Origin: Smallanthus sonchifolius
Lineage: Eukaryota; Streptophyta; Magnoliopsida; Asterales; Asteraceae
Length of the DNA: 64,000 nucleotides
Assembly: GCA_023525975.1 (NCBI GenBank)
Contig: CM042040.1
Location: forward strand, 54,715,486-54,779,485
Direction: 5' to 3'
Below the pieces are notes generated by a model. It searched no databases. It saw only the letters and a program-made list of their open reading frames with translations, and was not told the origin of the DNA. Positions 54,736 through 64,000 of the stretch are shown in pieces; position 1 is the first letter of the stretch, and each line of letters starts with the position of its first letter. The translations under genes and the position numbers were made by a program.

Positions 54736-55983
54736 CTAGTCTAGGTCAGATGTTCCAACGGCTGCACAAGCTGCAGTTTGAGCTGGAGGAGTAGCTTGTT
54801 GCTGTTGTTGTCTTGGTTGGGCTTGGTGAGCTTGTCTTGGTTGAGGAGCTGCTGGGTTTGCCCTAAGTGCCTTGCATTCTCTAGCAAAATGACCCAGTTG
54901 GTTACAGTTGTAACATCTTAGTTTGCTTTTATCCAAGCCAACTCTGGTGTTGGAGCTGTTACGTGGAATGGGTCTTCCGGTTCTAGAGTAGAACCTTTTT
55001 GCTCTTATAGATAGCATGGCATACGAGTGTTGTATGTCCATTTCTTCTAAGTCATCTGGATGAAAGCATTCCAGATCCTCCTTGATAAAGGACATGTATC
55101 TTGAGTTTTCAGAGACAAAAGCAGCAGAGGTTGAGGTTGAGGTTTGAGGAGGGGCTTCTAGGAGAAATGGAGATGTGTTTGTTTGAGAGGTTGGAGTTTG
55201 AGGATGAGTGATGATGGGAGGATAATAGTTGCTTGAACTAGAACCTGAGTGGTCAGAGTGGAGGGCAGAGGAGGTGGTGAATGTTGAGGCTGTTTGGTAG
55301 GTTGAGCTTCTTTCTTTTGCCTGAATCATCTCTAGCTCATAGGTTTTTAGCATTCCAAAGAGCTCAGTCATCTGGAGAGTCTTCAGATTCTCAGTTCTTT
55401 TGATAGACACTGTGTAAAGTGTCCAGCAGCTTGGTAGAGACCTGATGAACTTCTTGAGAATATCTTCATTCTCCAGCTTCACCTTTGAGCACTGCAGCTC
55501 ACCTACAAGATAGGTAAATCTGTTATATAAAACAGTTAGAGACTCACCTTCCTTCCAGACGAAGTTTTCATACTGCTGCTTCATGATGTCTCTTCTGTTT
55601 TCTTTGACTTCCTCTGACCCAGCAAACATCTTCTCAAGAGCCTCCCATAGCTCCTTTGCAATTTTGTAACCTCTGAAGTTATGAAGAACTTCATTTGGTA
55701 AGCACATCTGGATGGCTCCCAAGGCTTTGAAGTCTACCTCCATTTTCTTGATGTCTTCATCAGAGTACTTGGAGGGTTCTTTGGGAACCAGTGCACCTTC
55801 GGAATCAGCAGAGGACACCATGGGTATGTATGGTCCATCTTTAATGGATTTCCACATCCCATATTCCTGATAGCAGAAGAAGCTTTCCATTCTGTTCTTC
55901 CACATATCGTAATCTTCCCCAGACACCAGTCTTGGTGGTCTGTTGATGCTTCCAATATCTTCAAATCCATTGTTTTGAGCCAT
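54736..55983 (-). CDS. Copia-2 gag
   Basis: A 415-codon open frame from MAQNNGFEDIG. Residues 25-230 are the UBN2-type capsid region (YDMWKNRMESFFCYQEYGMW, ELWEALEKMFAGSEEVKENR, FIRSLPSCW). A Ser/Thr/Pro linker follows, then DDLEEMDIQHSYAMLSIRAK and a zinc knuckle CYNCNQLGHFAREC near residue 365, and a Gln/Ala/Pro tail to TAG. It would form particles and bind element RNA. The stop after GTSDLD is probably premature, because the same frame continues with gag-tail sequence. The left-edge copy shows the same start. Confidence 0.9.
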   Translation of the reverse strand: MAQNNGFEDIGSINRPPRLVSGEDYDMWKNRMESFFCYQEYGMWKSIKDGPYIPMVSSADSEGALVPKEPSKYSDEDIKKMEVDFKALGAIQMCLPNEVLHNFRGYKIAKELWEALEKMFAGSEEVKENRRDIMKQQYENFVWKEGESLTVLYNRFTYLVGELQCSKVKLENEDILKKFIRSLPSCWTLYTVSIKRTENLKTLQMTELFGMLKTYELEMIQAKERSSTYQTASTFTTSSALHSDHSGSSSSNYYPPIITHPQTPTSQTNTSPFLLEAPPQTSTSTSAAFVSENSRYMSFIKEDLECFHPDDLEEMDIQHSYAMLSIRAKRFYSRTGRPIPRNSSNTRVGLDKSKLRCYNCNQLGHFARECKALRANPAAPQPRQAHQAQPRQQQQQATPPAQTAACAAVGTSDLD

Positions 55984-56082
55984 TTTGATTTGTGATAGTG
56001 AGAGACTTTAACGAAGAGATAGTTTAGAATAGAACCGAAGAATGATTAAACAAGTGTGAGTTTGTTTAATCTGTGAGCCAAA

Positions 56083-56094
56083 GCTCTGATGCCA
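56083..56094 (-). other. Copia-2 primer binding site
   Basis: The minus strand reads TGGCATCAGAGC, one base off the standard TGGTATCAGAGC, two bases inside the LTR. Confidence 0.87.
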
Positions 56095-56096
56095 CT

Positions 56097-56856
56097 TGTA
56101 GGATCGGTAAATACAAGGCGGTTCTATTCCAATTGAGATTGGCGAAAACAATCACAACTTAATCAAAGTAAACAAGTAAACACAAGAAGTACTGATAAAT
56201 GCAATTTGTATTGAGCTTCAATGGTTACAAGATTACAGAGAAATCTCTAAGAAAAGCACTTTTATACAATGACTCTAAGTACTTCTTATATAGTAACTTA
56301 GAATCAAGACAGACCCTTGATTCTAAGGATCAGATCTAACACAGACCGTTGATCTTGTATTGAAGCTATTCTACATGTACAGACAAACATAATAACTATG
56401 CTAGTTAACTTTATTCAAACGTCTTCTAAGGCATCATTGCTTGCATGCTTGGAGAAGAGCGTTGTTGTCTTTTATTGTTTTGTACCAATGACATTCTTTC
56501 TGCGTGGAGTGTGTCAGTGTAGCAGCAGAAAGTTGTTAGTGGTAAAGGTTGCTTTATCAAGAACAGTCAGCTGCAACGTTTGATCTTCAGTGGAGATGGC
56601 TATCAGCTGCAGCTTTGGAGATCAGCAGCATATGCCTATCAGTTGCAGCTTTGGTCTTCAGCAGCATATGCTTATCAGCTGCAACTTTGGTCTTCAGCAG
56701 ATAAGGCCTATCCACAGCAGATTTGTTCTTCAGCAGAAGAACAAATATCCGCTGCAGATAAGCTTATCTGCAGCAGTTTGTGGATCAACAGCAATCTCTG
56801 AGGTAAGCAGCATTTGTACTTAGAGAATTTTGTAGCCATCAGTCTTTATTTCTACA
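56097..56856 (-). repeat. Copia-2 5' LTR (760 bp)
   Basis: Bounded by TGTAGGATCGG and TTCTACA. Positions 56565-56810 hold repeated ATCAGCTGCAGCTTTGG / ATCAGCAGCATATG-type motifs. A minus-strand TATA box (CTATATAAG) lies near 56290. It matches 658-1406. Confidence 0.9.
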
Positions 56857-57800
56857 GTCTACAACTGCCTTTGCCCTCATGGCTATTGAAGAGGCATCAT
56901 GTTCATCGAATGAGGTAGATTCTAATCCTTTTGCTGTCATTTCTTGTTCCAAATGTCTAAGCTTAAAGGTTGAAAATTCTAAGCTTCAAGACAAAGTCGA
57001 ACCCCTTCGTATTGCAGCATTAAGCTACAAAGAAAATGAAAAACGATACAAAGATTCAATTGAAACGTTAAAGAAAGTAAAACGTGATTATTCACTTAAA
57101 ATCAGCGATCAACAGTTTCATTTGGATGTTGCGTACAAGGGGTTAGAGAAAAGGAACAATGAGATCAACAAGCTGCAAAATGAGATCTTGCAGTTGAAAG
57201 GTAATATTGAGAAGTTGAAAAATTCCCGTTTTGTGGTGGAACACTACGAGTCTGTAGTGAGACAAGTGAATGGGTTAGGGGCTGGGTACTAATGCCATTC
57301 CTCCACCAGTAAGCGGGAAATTTTTCAACGACTTAATTGACATTGATTTATCTTGCCTTGATGAGTCCTCGAGTCAGGATGATTCCTTAAGTAAGGCTGA
57401 CTCTGCATCTGATGAAGAGTTCCTTACTGCTTCTGATGATGGGTCTGAGAACACCTGCCCTGAAGGAGTAGTCTCTGAGGAGTTGCTCGATGAACATAAA
57501 GTTAAGAAAAACATTATCATTGATAGTGATAATTGTATTTTTACTGAACCTGATATCATTGAATCAAATGAAAAATTAAAAGTGATGCTTTATGCGGGAT
57601 ATAAAAACATTAATCAAGTTAAAAAGGAAGCATTTTCAGCTCATTATGGGCTTGGCTATCAAGAAAATTTGCAAAAATATTATATTCCCAAAAACCAATC
57701 TTCATTTGGTCAAACTCATGTTCACCAAACAACTTCTCCTGCTCATCATGCTGAGTCATCTAATGCCAGATCTAATGAGCCTTACAGGTGGACTTACTAA
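56857..57800 (+). pseudogene. Copia-1 gag C-terminal region
   Basis: It resumes Copia-1 to the right of Copia-2. The frame reads TAFALMAIEEAS, a short CSKCLSLK motif, and a long coiled coil (IAALSYKENEKRYKDSIETL, KRNNEINKLQNEILQLKGN). A one-base shift near 57285 is followed by an acidic linker (LDESSSQDDSLSKADSASDE), NEKLKVMLYAGYKNINQVKK, and a stop at 57798 just before a degraded knuckle (CFHCGMVG). Confidence 0.78.
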
Positions 57801-58468
57801 GAAAAAAGGACTTGCTTTCACTGTGGTATGGTTGGTCCCATCCTTGTGAACTACCATGCTAAGAACCAAGGGAAGCGGCCAATTGTTTCACAACCGGCTG
57901 TCATCCCAAAGTCACCACCAGTGAAGCATTTCAAAAGTCCAAAAGCAAATGTGGTGAAACCACCAGTAAAACCTATGGTAAAGCCAAAGACCACATCTCA
58001 GGTTAAACCATCTGTTTCAAAAAGGGGAAAGCTACCTGCTAAACCTTGTGCATCTACCTCTGGTAGTACACCTGCTGGTGAGAACCATTTGGTAAAACTC
58101 TCCAAACCACAGAGGAGAAGAAGGAACAAGAGATTGAGAAAGCTGGAACAGCTGGCTGGGATTCAATCAGGTGAAGCTTCCATTAGTTCACATGCTGCTG
58201 GTGAATCTAAGTCTACTGTTCCAGTTAAGAAAAAGAAGAGGTCCTGGAACAAGAAATCCAAAATTTCTCAATCTCCTAGTCCTAAGTCTTCTAAAGATTC
58301 ATCCATTTTTTACAGTCACGACTGTGAATTAATTGAGGTTGTTTATTTTGAGAAAGACAGACGACCCAAGACCACTATGGCTTAGGTCTCCAAATCTAAT
58401 TAATTTCTTGTGACTCGTGCAGGGACATCTTTAATCGTTGGTATGTAGATAGTGGATGCTCCCGGCAC
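57801..58468 (+). pseudogene. Copia-1 basic linker and protease start
   Basis: A Lys/Pro-rich linker (PVKPMVKPKTTSQVKPSVSK, KPQRRRRNKRLRKLEQLAG, KKKKRSWNKKSK) ends at a TAG near 58383. The protease box WYVDSGCSRHMTGN follows at about 58440-58484, with the normal DSG. Such basic linkers between the last knuckle and protease are usual in SIRE-like Copia elements. Confidence 0.75.
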
Positions 58469-60598
58469 ATGACAGGTAACATGGCCCTGCTTCAAGATGT
58501 GAAACCTGGTTTTGAGGTTCCTAAAGACTGGATTCTCATGCGAGCACCAAGGACAAATGACACTTATCAGATTGATATGAGCGTGGCTACAACCACCCCA
58601 TCTGTTGCTACTTGTTTTCTTACCAAAGCGACAGAGCTTGACTCTCTCTTGTGGCATAGGAAAATCGGACACATTTCTTATAGAAAAATGAATCATCTTG
58701 TCCGAAACGGTTTGGTAACCGGTGTTCCTAAGCTGAGATTCTCCATTGCAGATGACTGTATGCCTTGTAAAAAGGGCAAACAGCAACGAAAGTCTCACAA
58801 GCCCAAGCTCCAAAACTCCATCAATACCCCTTTGGAGCTATTACATATGGATCTGTTTGGCCCCATAAGTATCAGGAGTATTGGAGGTAAGTCATACTGT
58901 CTAGTTGTAACTGATGATTTCTCACGTTTTTCTTGAGTGCATTTTTTAGGTACAAAGGACGAGACTTCTGACATTCTTTAATACCTGATCCTGAGCTTGG
59001 AATCTCTTTGCAAGTTGAAGGTTAGAAGAATAGGGAGTGATAACGGAACTGAATTCAAGAATAATTTGATGGAACTTTTTTATCCCAAGAAGGGGTTCCG
59101 TCACGAATTTAGTGCCCCGTACACACCTCAGCAGAATGGAGTTGCAAAACAGAAGAACAGAACCTTGATTGAGACTGCAAGGACAATGATGTCAGATGCA
59201 AAGCTTCCTGTCACTTCCTGGACAGAAGCAGTTAATACAGCTTGTCACGTCTTGAACAGAGTTCTGGTTGTGAAGAGGCACAACAAGACTTGCTATGAGT
59301 TGATCAACAATCAACCTCCCAATCTTGACTATCTAGTTCCTTTTGGTAGTCCATGTTCCTTATTGCTACAATACAAAGACCGAAAGTCTAAGTTTCATGC
59401 AAAAGCGGTGGAAGGCATCTTCTTAGGATATGTTGCCAACTCGCCTTACAAGAGAGTGTACAATATAGGAACTCGTACTGTCGAGGAATGGTTTGAAGTG
59501 GATTGTAGTAAACACAGCATTCCACCAGAACCAACTGGTCCAGCTTGGGGTTTTGATTATGATGCGCTATTCAAATCTTTCAACCTTCCTGATTTGTCTG
59601 CCGATGATGCCGCAAATGTGTATGAATTATTTAGCGGCGGTGATGACTCCAGTTTCTCAACCCGTGCAACTGTACCGATTTTAACTCCCGATTCCAATGT
59701 TGCATCTGTATCTAGAACTCATGATAGTGATAACATTGAAGGTGTTCATGTTGACGGAACTGACGCTCAAGCTAATCCTAACACTCGTGTAGGAAATGAA
59801 GCTCCAGCTGATCCAATCAACATTGAATCTTCTTCTTCTGGAACACAGGATATGGGGGAGTTGAGCACGAACCTCGATTCAGAAATTCAGGAACTGGATG
59901 TACCAGAGAAGAGAGTGCATAAGAATCATCCAATTGAGAACATTATTGGTGATCCTCATGCCTATGTTCAAACTCGTTATAGAACCACTGCTGAGAACAC
60001 TAGTTGGTACTCTGAGATACTTGACACTGGTGCCATGGAAACATATTTGCATGCTGCATTCGTGGCCCAGTTAGAGCCGAAGAAAGTGAAGGAGGCTCTC
60101 ACTGACAACTGCTGGATTGAGGCGAGGCAAGATGAATTATCTCAATTCCAAAAGTTGCGTGTGTGGGATTTGGTTGACTTGCCAAGACGCGTACAACCAA
60201 TTAGAACCAGATGGGTGTTCAAGTGTAAGATGGATGATCGTCATGTCGTAGTGAAGAATAAGGTAATGTTGGTTGTTCAGGGTTTTTATCAACAAGAGGG
60301 CTTGGATTACACAGAAGTATATGCCCCAGTTGCTAGACTTGAGGCCATTCGATTTTTTCTGGCTTATGCCTCCTATGTCGGCTTTAAGGTCTATCAACTT
60401 GATGTGAAGAGTGCTTTCCTGTATGGAAAAGTTCATGAAGAGGTCTATGTCACTCAACCTCCCGGCTTTGAAGATCCGCATAATATCAATAAAGTGTATA
60501 AGCTCGACAAAGCCCTTTATGGTCTTCATCAAGCACCTCGGGCATGGTATGAGACGTTATCTAAACATCTACTATCAAATGGTTTCGACCGTGGATAG
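58469..60598 (+). pseudogene. Copia-1 GAG-pre-integrase, integrase and RT start
   Basis: The first frame (58469-58936) contains LLWHRKIGHISYRKMNHLVR, the finger CMPCKKGKQQRKSHKPK and LLHMDLFGPISIRSIGGKSY, and stops at 58934. A second frame (58997-60598) contains IGSDNGTEFKN, APYTPQQNGVAKQKNRTLIE and WTEAVNTACHVLNRV, an acidic linker, then RT with DYTEVYAPVARLEAIRFFLA, YQLDVKSAFLYG and KALYGLHQAPRAWYE. It stops at GFDRG-TAG. Unlike Copia-2 its protease retains the usual serine. Confidence 0.9.
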
Positions 60599-61224
60599 AT
60601 TGACTCGACCCTCTTCATTCGGAAAGCATGAGGTGATATTCTTCCTTTACAAGTGTATGTCGACGACATTTTCTTTGGGTCTACAGATGAAAAGATGTGT
60701 AGGGAATTCGAACAAGTGATGAAGTCCAAGTTTGAGATGAGTAACATGGGTGAATTGTCGTTCTTCTTGGGTCTGCAAGTCAGTCAAAGAGAGGATGGCA
60801 TTTATCTGCATCAAACTAAGTATGTGCAGGACATCTTGTCAAAATACAAGATGAATGATATTAGTACTTATGGCACACCTATCCCCGTCAATCATGGTCT
60901 GCATCCAGACAAAGATGGAAAGGATGTGGATTGCAAATTGTACCGTGGGATGATCGGATCTCTTATGTATCTCATAGCTTCAAGGCCCGACATAATGTTT
61001 GCTGTATGCTTGTGCTCAAGGTTTCAGTCACAACCGAAGGAGTCTCATATGATAGTTGTCAAGAGGATTTTCAGTAACTTGAAAAGGAAACCCCGATTGG
61101 GTATTTGGTACTCAAAGCAGCAGTCATTTGACTTCAAAGCCTATACTGATTCAGACTATGGCGGTTGTAACCTTGATAGAAAGTCAAATTCTGGTGGATG
61201 TCAATTCTTGGGAGACAGACTGGT
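60599..61224 (+). pseudogene. Copia-1 RT catalytic part and RNase H, cut
   Basis: After a stop at 60596 and another near 60628 the frame gives QVYVDDIFFGSTDEKM with the catalytic aspartates, SNMGELSFFLGLQ, GMIGSLMYLIASRPDIMFAV, and RNase H YTDSDYGGCNLDRKSNSGG. It is cut at GDRLV by the LTR at 61225. The first RNase H aspartate is present; the rest of the enzyme is displaced. Confidence 0.9.
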
Positions 61225-62234
61225 TGTCACACCCAACCGACGGCGGAAACATCGGGGCGGGACATGTAGACTGTTCATAAGCTCATGGTTTACTAAAGTT
61301 GTGATAATTAAACATTAACTTTCATTTCATAGCTCAAGTAATCAAGTACAACTCTTACAAGAATAAAAATACATGAATAACTTCATTAAATTTAAAACTA
61401 GGTCCTCAATCCTAAGTGAAGCGACTTGAAATCTTAACTCTAACACTGTACCTGAAACATGATAAAATGAGAGGGTCAACTATAAATAGTTGGTGAGCAT
61501 ACATAGGTTTTGAAACAACAAGTAAAGTTCAAATTTTTTGTGTACAATTCATATGATGCATGGTTTATAAAACATTTACGGAGAATCTAAGTTAAGCTGG
61601 ATGCACAAATGAAACTTTGTAATTGAAGGGCATAACAACACATGTTATCCTAATGTAGGGCATAACAACACATGTTATCCTGATGTAAATGTAGGGCATA
61701 ACAACACATGTTAGCCTGAAGTAATGTATTTGTGTTTGCACGTGTATATCATGTATATGTAGCCTTAACAATTAGCATTCAAGCATAAAGCACAAATAAA
61801 CACATATGATCATATTGTAGAATTGTACGTGTGTAATTGCAAATAGTATTTGAATGTAATCATGTTTCACCCCAAATATGTAAATACGAAAAAGGGGCTA
61901 TGTAAACTCACTTGTATCAAATGTAGTAGTTAACACGAGCTTTGGGTAGCACGAGTGATTTGCTAATCACTAGGTTTGACCTAGAGTGAAATAGTAGGAA
62001 TTCAAATTAATATTGTGCACAATGCGTAAGGTAGAGTTTAGGGTTTTCAACGGAATTGAGTGTAGGGACTTGTAAGTTGATGTTCGTATACGAACAAAAG
62101 TCAAATTGTTAAATATGATGGAAATGTATATATGTCTTAAGCAAGTATTAATTGTTTTAGGGTTTCGGTTAAATAGTTTAAATAAATAAATTATTATTAT
62201 TTTTAATATTATAAAATGCTTCATAAAAAGAGTG

Positions 62235-62273
<39 letters not shown>

Positions 62274-62398
62274 TTTATATGTTTATGAAATTATCTCATA
62301 AATAATTTAACACTAAATGAATTATTAGTGTAAAAAGATAATAATTAAATTCTTTTGTTTATTTATTTATTACTAAAATAGTATTCTCAAAAATGCAG

Positions 62399-62435
<37 letters not shown>

Positions 62436-63276
62436 TATATATATATAGAAAAGAAGTTTCATGGGTTTAAACTCTAACATATGTATAATTTAATATAAAG
62501 CAATTGATTTATGAAAATGTATCATTATTTCTTTAGAAAAATTCTTATTTGCTTTAATATGGTTTAAGCCATATAATTTAATAAAAGCAATTGATTTATA
62601 AACTTTGTTTTATGATAAAGTATTTTATAAAAATCTTGTCATACTTTTTATAAAACTAGGTATTTAAAGTACCTCGTCTTGTAATATAATAATAAATTTC
62701 TAAATGCTTACAATGAGGTGTTAAACAATTAAATTTGTAAAAATAATTGTTTTATGTTAGAAATATTAATCTTATGGTTTGATCAATTTTTAGCTGTTAA
62801 ATTGTCCGAATTTCACTCTGTTTGACTCAGGAAAGTAAATGGGGCTGGGTTAGAGATTTAGGATTTTGAATAGGTTTAATTTAGGTAAAAAGGTTCAAAT
62901 TGAGGGTTCAAGGGTATGAAGGGGGTTCAAGACCACTTTAAAACGTTTGGTTTTATTTATAAAACTTTTGACATCTTAATTGTTTGATTAGTTACATATT
63001 TCTATAAAGAAATGTATTTTATATTTCATGAAAATTAAAATTTGTTAAATATTTTAAAGTATATATATGTATTCACATATTCATTTAAAAATTAAGTACA
63101 TATATACATTTAGGAGGTGTTAGCACGTGATTATGAGTTTTAAAAATTTGAATTGAAATACGTTCAGCTAAAAATTTATGTGGCATAGGTTTGAACAAGT
63201 ACAGGATTTAATGTAGTGTTGTTATTTTATTAATTAAAATAAACTAAAATAGGGTCGGAAAATCAGGGATGTTACA
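61225..63276 (-). repeat. 3' LTR of the right-end chromovirus (2052 bp)
   Basis: Ends TGTCACACCC and GGGATGTTACA. It contains a 29-bp tandem repeat (61627-61720) and two (TA)n runs (62236-62271, 62404-62432). It is related to the solo LTR at 4375. No gene. Confidence 0.88.
61627..61720. repeat. Three 29-34 bp repeats with ATAACA/TGTTAT arms
   Basis: Three copies of GGGCATAACAACACATGTTA with ATCCTGATGTA-type spacers. Each is an inverted repeat ATAACA-ACACA-TGTTAT (the third has TGTTAG). The solo LTR at 4375 has one related box (GCATAACCTGAAGGTTACC near 4770). Confidence 0.85.
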
Positions 63277-63400
63277 GTCTCCCCATGTTAAGGGAATTTC
63301 GTCCCGAAATTCAACTAGTGGAGGCTTCTAAATCAAGAAAGAGGTGAGAGTTTGGATTCTCAATGTGTTATGACGGTTGGTTTGAGGAGTATAACTGATG
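63277..63400 (-). pseudogene. Polypurine tract and chromovirus pol end
   Basis: The minus strand reads CTTAACATGGGGAGAC beside the LTR. Just upstream a frame ends HLFLDLEASTS and a stop, where chromoviruses end with a YPHLF-like box. The preceding chromodomain is too degraded to follow. Confidence 0.6.
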
Positions 63401-64000
63401 AAAAGATTTAGGTATGTTTCTCAAGATCAGGTATGAATGGTGATAATGAACTTAGATTTGAAACGAACTCAAGGAGGAAAACCGTCGAATGAAAATTTAG
63501 GTTCTGAAGGTGAGATGCATTACTTGGGATGGAATTGATAGGAATTTGACGATCAGGGTTTGTTTAAGATGTAGTCTAATACGATCAGGAATTGTAAGTT
63601 GATAAGAGAATTTCACAAACATTGACCCGTCAAACAAAATAAAACTTTACGTGACACGAATAACGCTACTTCTGATAATATGACAGGAACACTTATATAT
63701 AGGAAGTACCAGTGGCGTATCCACCATGTCCTTATCATATCACATTAGTTTTGTTACTATATCCCACGATAGGTTTCATGTCATAACACACGACAGATTT
63801 CACTATGTCTTTCATGCGCTGATTTTTATAATTACGTGTGCACCCGTAATTATCCAAATCGTTGCATGGTCCACATAGTTCATCCCATTGTGTATGGGGT
63901 CCAGGGGGTAACACAAAAACACTTAATTCGTAACTATTGTTTTCACGTATGTGTTGCTAACAATAACTATGTCCATAGATAGTAGAGCCAATCATGTACT
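63401..64000. other. Unassigned internal sequence at right edge
   Basis: About 600 bp without a recognised coding region on either strand. By position it should be pol of the right-end chromovirus, but no integrase or chromodomain motif can be read. It may be a further insertion or a non-coding 3' region. Confidence 0.4.

Larger units (their letters stand above)
32128..56856 (-). mobile_element. Copia-2, minus strand, split by Athila G2
   Basis: Its 5' LTR is at 56097-56856, then leftward primer site, gag, protease, integrase (cut by G2), reverse transcriptase, RNase H, a motif-rich spacer and a third ORF that ends at the left break. The 3' LTR is missing, and the break at 32128 lies within a 14-bp repeat. 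The element sits between two halves of Copia-1. Copy 1-1406 is the same family. Confidence 0.85.
29868..61224 (+). mobile_element. Copia-1, split by Copia-2
   Basis: The plus-strand element has a 5' LTR (29868-30378), primer site, leader, gag to 32127, then after the Copia-2 insertion the gag tail, protease, integrase, reverse transcriptase and part of RNase H (56857-61224). RNase H is cut at 61225 by another LTR element, so its 3' end is displaced. The LTR is related to Copia-A. Confidence 0.85.
61225..64000 (-). mobile_element. Chromovirus, minus strand, 3' end
   Basis: A 3' LTR (61225-63276), a polypurine tract and the last part of an internal region enter from the left. The tract and following sequence (GGGAATTTCGTCCCGAAATT) are the inverse of the same region in G1 (15040-15075), which fixes the clade. 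The target-side bases CTGGT (61220-61224) could be half of a duplication whose other copy is outside the window. Confidence 0.88.

Noticed and set aside
62236..62432. Two (TA)n runs as replication or regulatory sites
   Set aside because: Microsatellites inside an AT-rich LTR; nothing else marks function.

Overview
The window is plant nuclear DNA made almost entirely of nested LTR retrotransposons. No intact host gene, rRNA, functional tRNA or CRISPR array is visible. The element types (Tekay/Del-like chromoviruses, Athila-like Ty3 elements, Ty1/Copia elements with a third ORF) indicate a eudicot. The third ORF (N-terminus beginning MANLKFVKDHN, later a MYPRFL box) matches from memory proteins annotated next to Copia pol in Asteraceae such as Tanacetum; the family assignment is inference and no search was run.

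Layout. 1-1406: 5' end of a minus-strand Copia (gag start, PBS, LTR). 1407-2738: a 187-bp tandem array with a twice-copied gene fragment. 2739-4374 and 19053-19315: an old minus-strand chromovirus split by a long solo LTR (4375-19052). That LTR contains a young, complete plus-strand chromovirus, G1 (7095-17251, 5-bp duplication ACTGG), and a 1.1-kb TIR element in TA repeats (17674-18789). From 19316 a chain of insertions begins: an Athila-like element (19316-22096), Copia-A (22097-24394), Copia-D in Copia-A's right LTR (24395-29867), Copia-1 in Copia-D's RNase H (29868-32127 and 56857-61224), Copia-2 in Copia-1's gag (32128-56856), and Athila G2 in Copia-2's integrase (38662-52176, duplication TCTAC). 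A further chromovirus interrupts Copia-1's RNase H at 61225 and runs off the window. From the old chromovirus to G2 this is seven layers.

Most coding regions are broken by nonsense codons, often of a form that CAA/CAG to TAA/TAG change would give, and by frameshifts. The longest open frame is G1 pol (1341 codons). G2's extra ORF and Copia-D's third ORF keep their frames with nonsense codons only.

Main observation: nearly every family here carries a cluster of short, family-specific, mostly palindromic motifs in its LTR, sometimes directly upstream of a TATA box. In several families the same motif reappears outside the LTR: upstream of the third ORF (Athila G2, Copia-D, Copia-2), in the leader before gag (Copia-1), or inside coding sequence (Copia-2). 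The families with the best arrays also carry an extra, poorly understood ORF. A working hypothesis is a family-specific cis-motif and element-protein pair, formally like the VANC/motif anti-silencing pairs of Arabidopsis VANDAL transposons. Host factor sites or RNA hairpins are the main alternatives.
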